Below the pieces are notes generated by a model. It was not told the origin of the DNA. It saw nothing but the letters and a program-made list of their open reading frames with translations, and made no database searches. A stretch of DNA of 5,971 nucleotides from Prevotellaceae bacterium UBA1726. GTDB taxonomy: Bacteria > Bacteroidota > Bacteroidia > Bacteroidales > Bacteroidaceae. Location of the stretch: contig DCIM01000010.1 of NCBI GenBank assembly GCA_002316005.1, positions 1 to 5,971 of the forward strand, in the 5' to 3' direction. Every line of letters starts with the position of its first letter. The stretch's first letter is position 1. The translations under genes were made by a program, and so were the position numbers. This document shows positions 5,891 to 5,971 of the stretch, in pieces.

Positions 5891-5971
5891 TTAAAAATCA
5901 AAGAGCGAACCTTCTACCGGTTTTGCCTTTGGGGCTGGTTTTTCTTCCTTGGCCGGTGTTTCCTGGGGTTC
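5891..5971 (-). CDS. C-terminal tail of unidentified protein (start outside window)
   Basis: The last 26 codons of a minus-strand gene are visible, ending at TAA 5893-5891. The tail is low complexity: 17 of 26 residues are Glu, Lys, Pro or Ala. It then closes with a hydrophobic EGSLFDF. This looks like a flexible extension bearing a short C-terminal peptide. The final SLFDF loosely resembles the QLxLF peptide by which DNA replication and repair proteins bind the sliding clamp, but the leading Gln is missing. The identity of the protein cannot be told from this fragment. It is the gene directly before coaW (16-nt gap) and is probably co-transcribed with it. Confidence 0.7.
   Translation of the reverse strand, partial: EPQETPAKEEKPAPKAKPVEGSLFDF

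Overview
The window looks like a piece of a Bacteroidota chromosome, most likely Bacteroidales and Prevotella-like. The evidence is moderate GC, A-rich start regions without clear Shine-Dalgarno sites, and protein sequences that resemble that group (GuaA ending in KPPATIEWE, a type II pantothenate kinase, a UmuD-type protein). The assignment rests on sequence impression only; no search was run. The sequence is almost wholly coding, and I see no RNA gene, insertion sequence, CRISPR array or phage element.

Layout. At the left edge (1-645, + strand) is the C-terminal part of an alpha/beta hydrolase with an intact Ser-Asp-His triad. It converges on a minus-strand operon, and an 8-bp hairpin at 669-694 can serve as terminator for both directions. 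The rest is one tight minus-strand operon, read right to left: the tail of an unidentified gene (5891-5971); type II pantothenate kinase coaW (5050-5874); a UmuD-type S24 autopeptidase (4599-5045); a 509-residue fusion of an AmgK-like sugar kinase to a RapZ C-terminal domain (3070-4599); a MurU-like sugar-1-phosphate nucleotidyltransferase (2360-3070); and GMP synthase guaA (717-2351). The junctions are 16 nt, 4 nt, a 1-nt TAATG overlap, a second 1-nt TAATG overlap, and 8 nt. No internal promoter is evident.

How the genes may work together. The kinase plus nucleotidyltransferase pair has the architecture of the AmgK/MurU peptidoglycan-sugar salvage route: an anomeric kinase makes a sugar-1-phosphate, which a nucleotidyltransferase turns into an NDP-sugar. 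The RapZ C-terminal domain is known in enterobacteria from the GlcN6P-sensing RNA adaptor that controls GlmS. Its fusion to the kinase suggests that salvage is tied to amino-sugar sensing or RNA-level control. A UmuD-like protein is translationally coupled to this pair, with no umuC in the window. GuaA (GMP) and CoaW (CoA) are housekeeping enzymes that share the transcript. The kinase-RapZ fusion and the lone umuD coupled to it are the two most interesting points.
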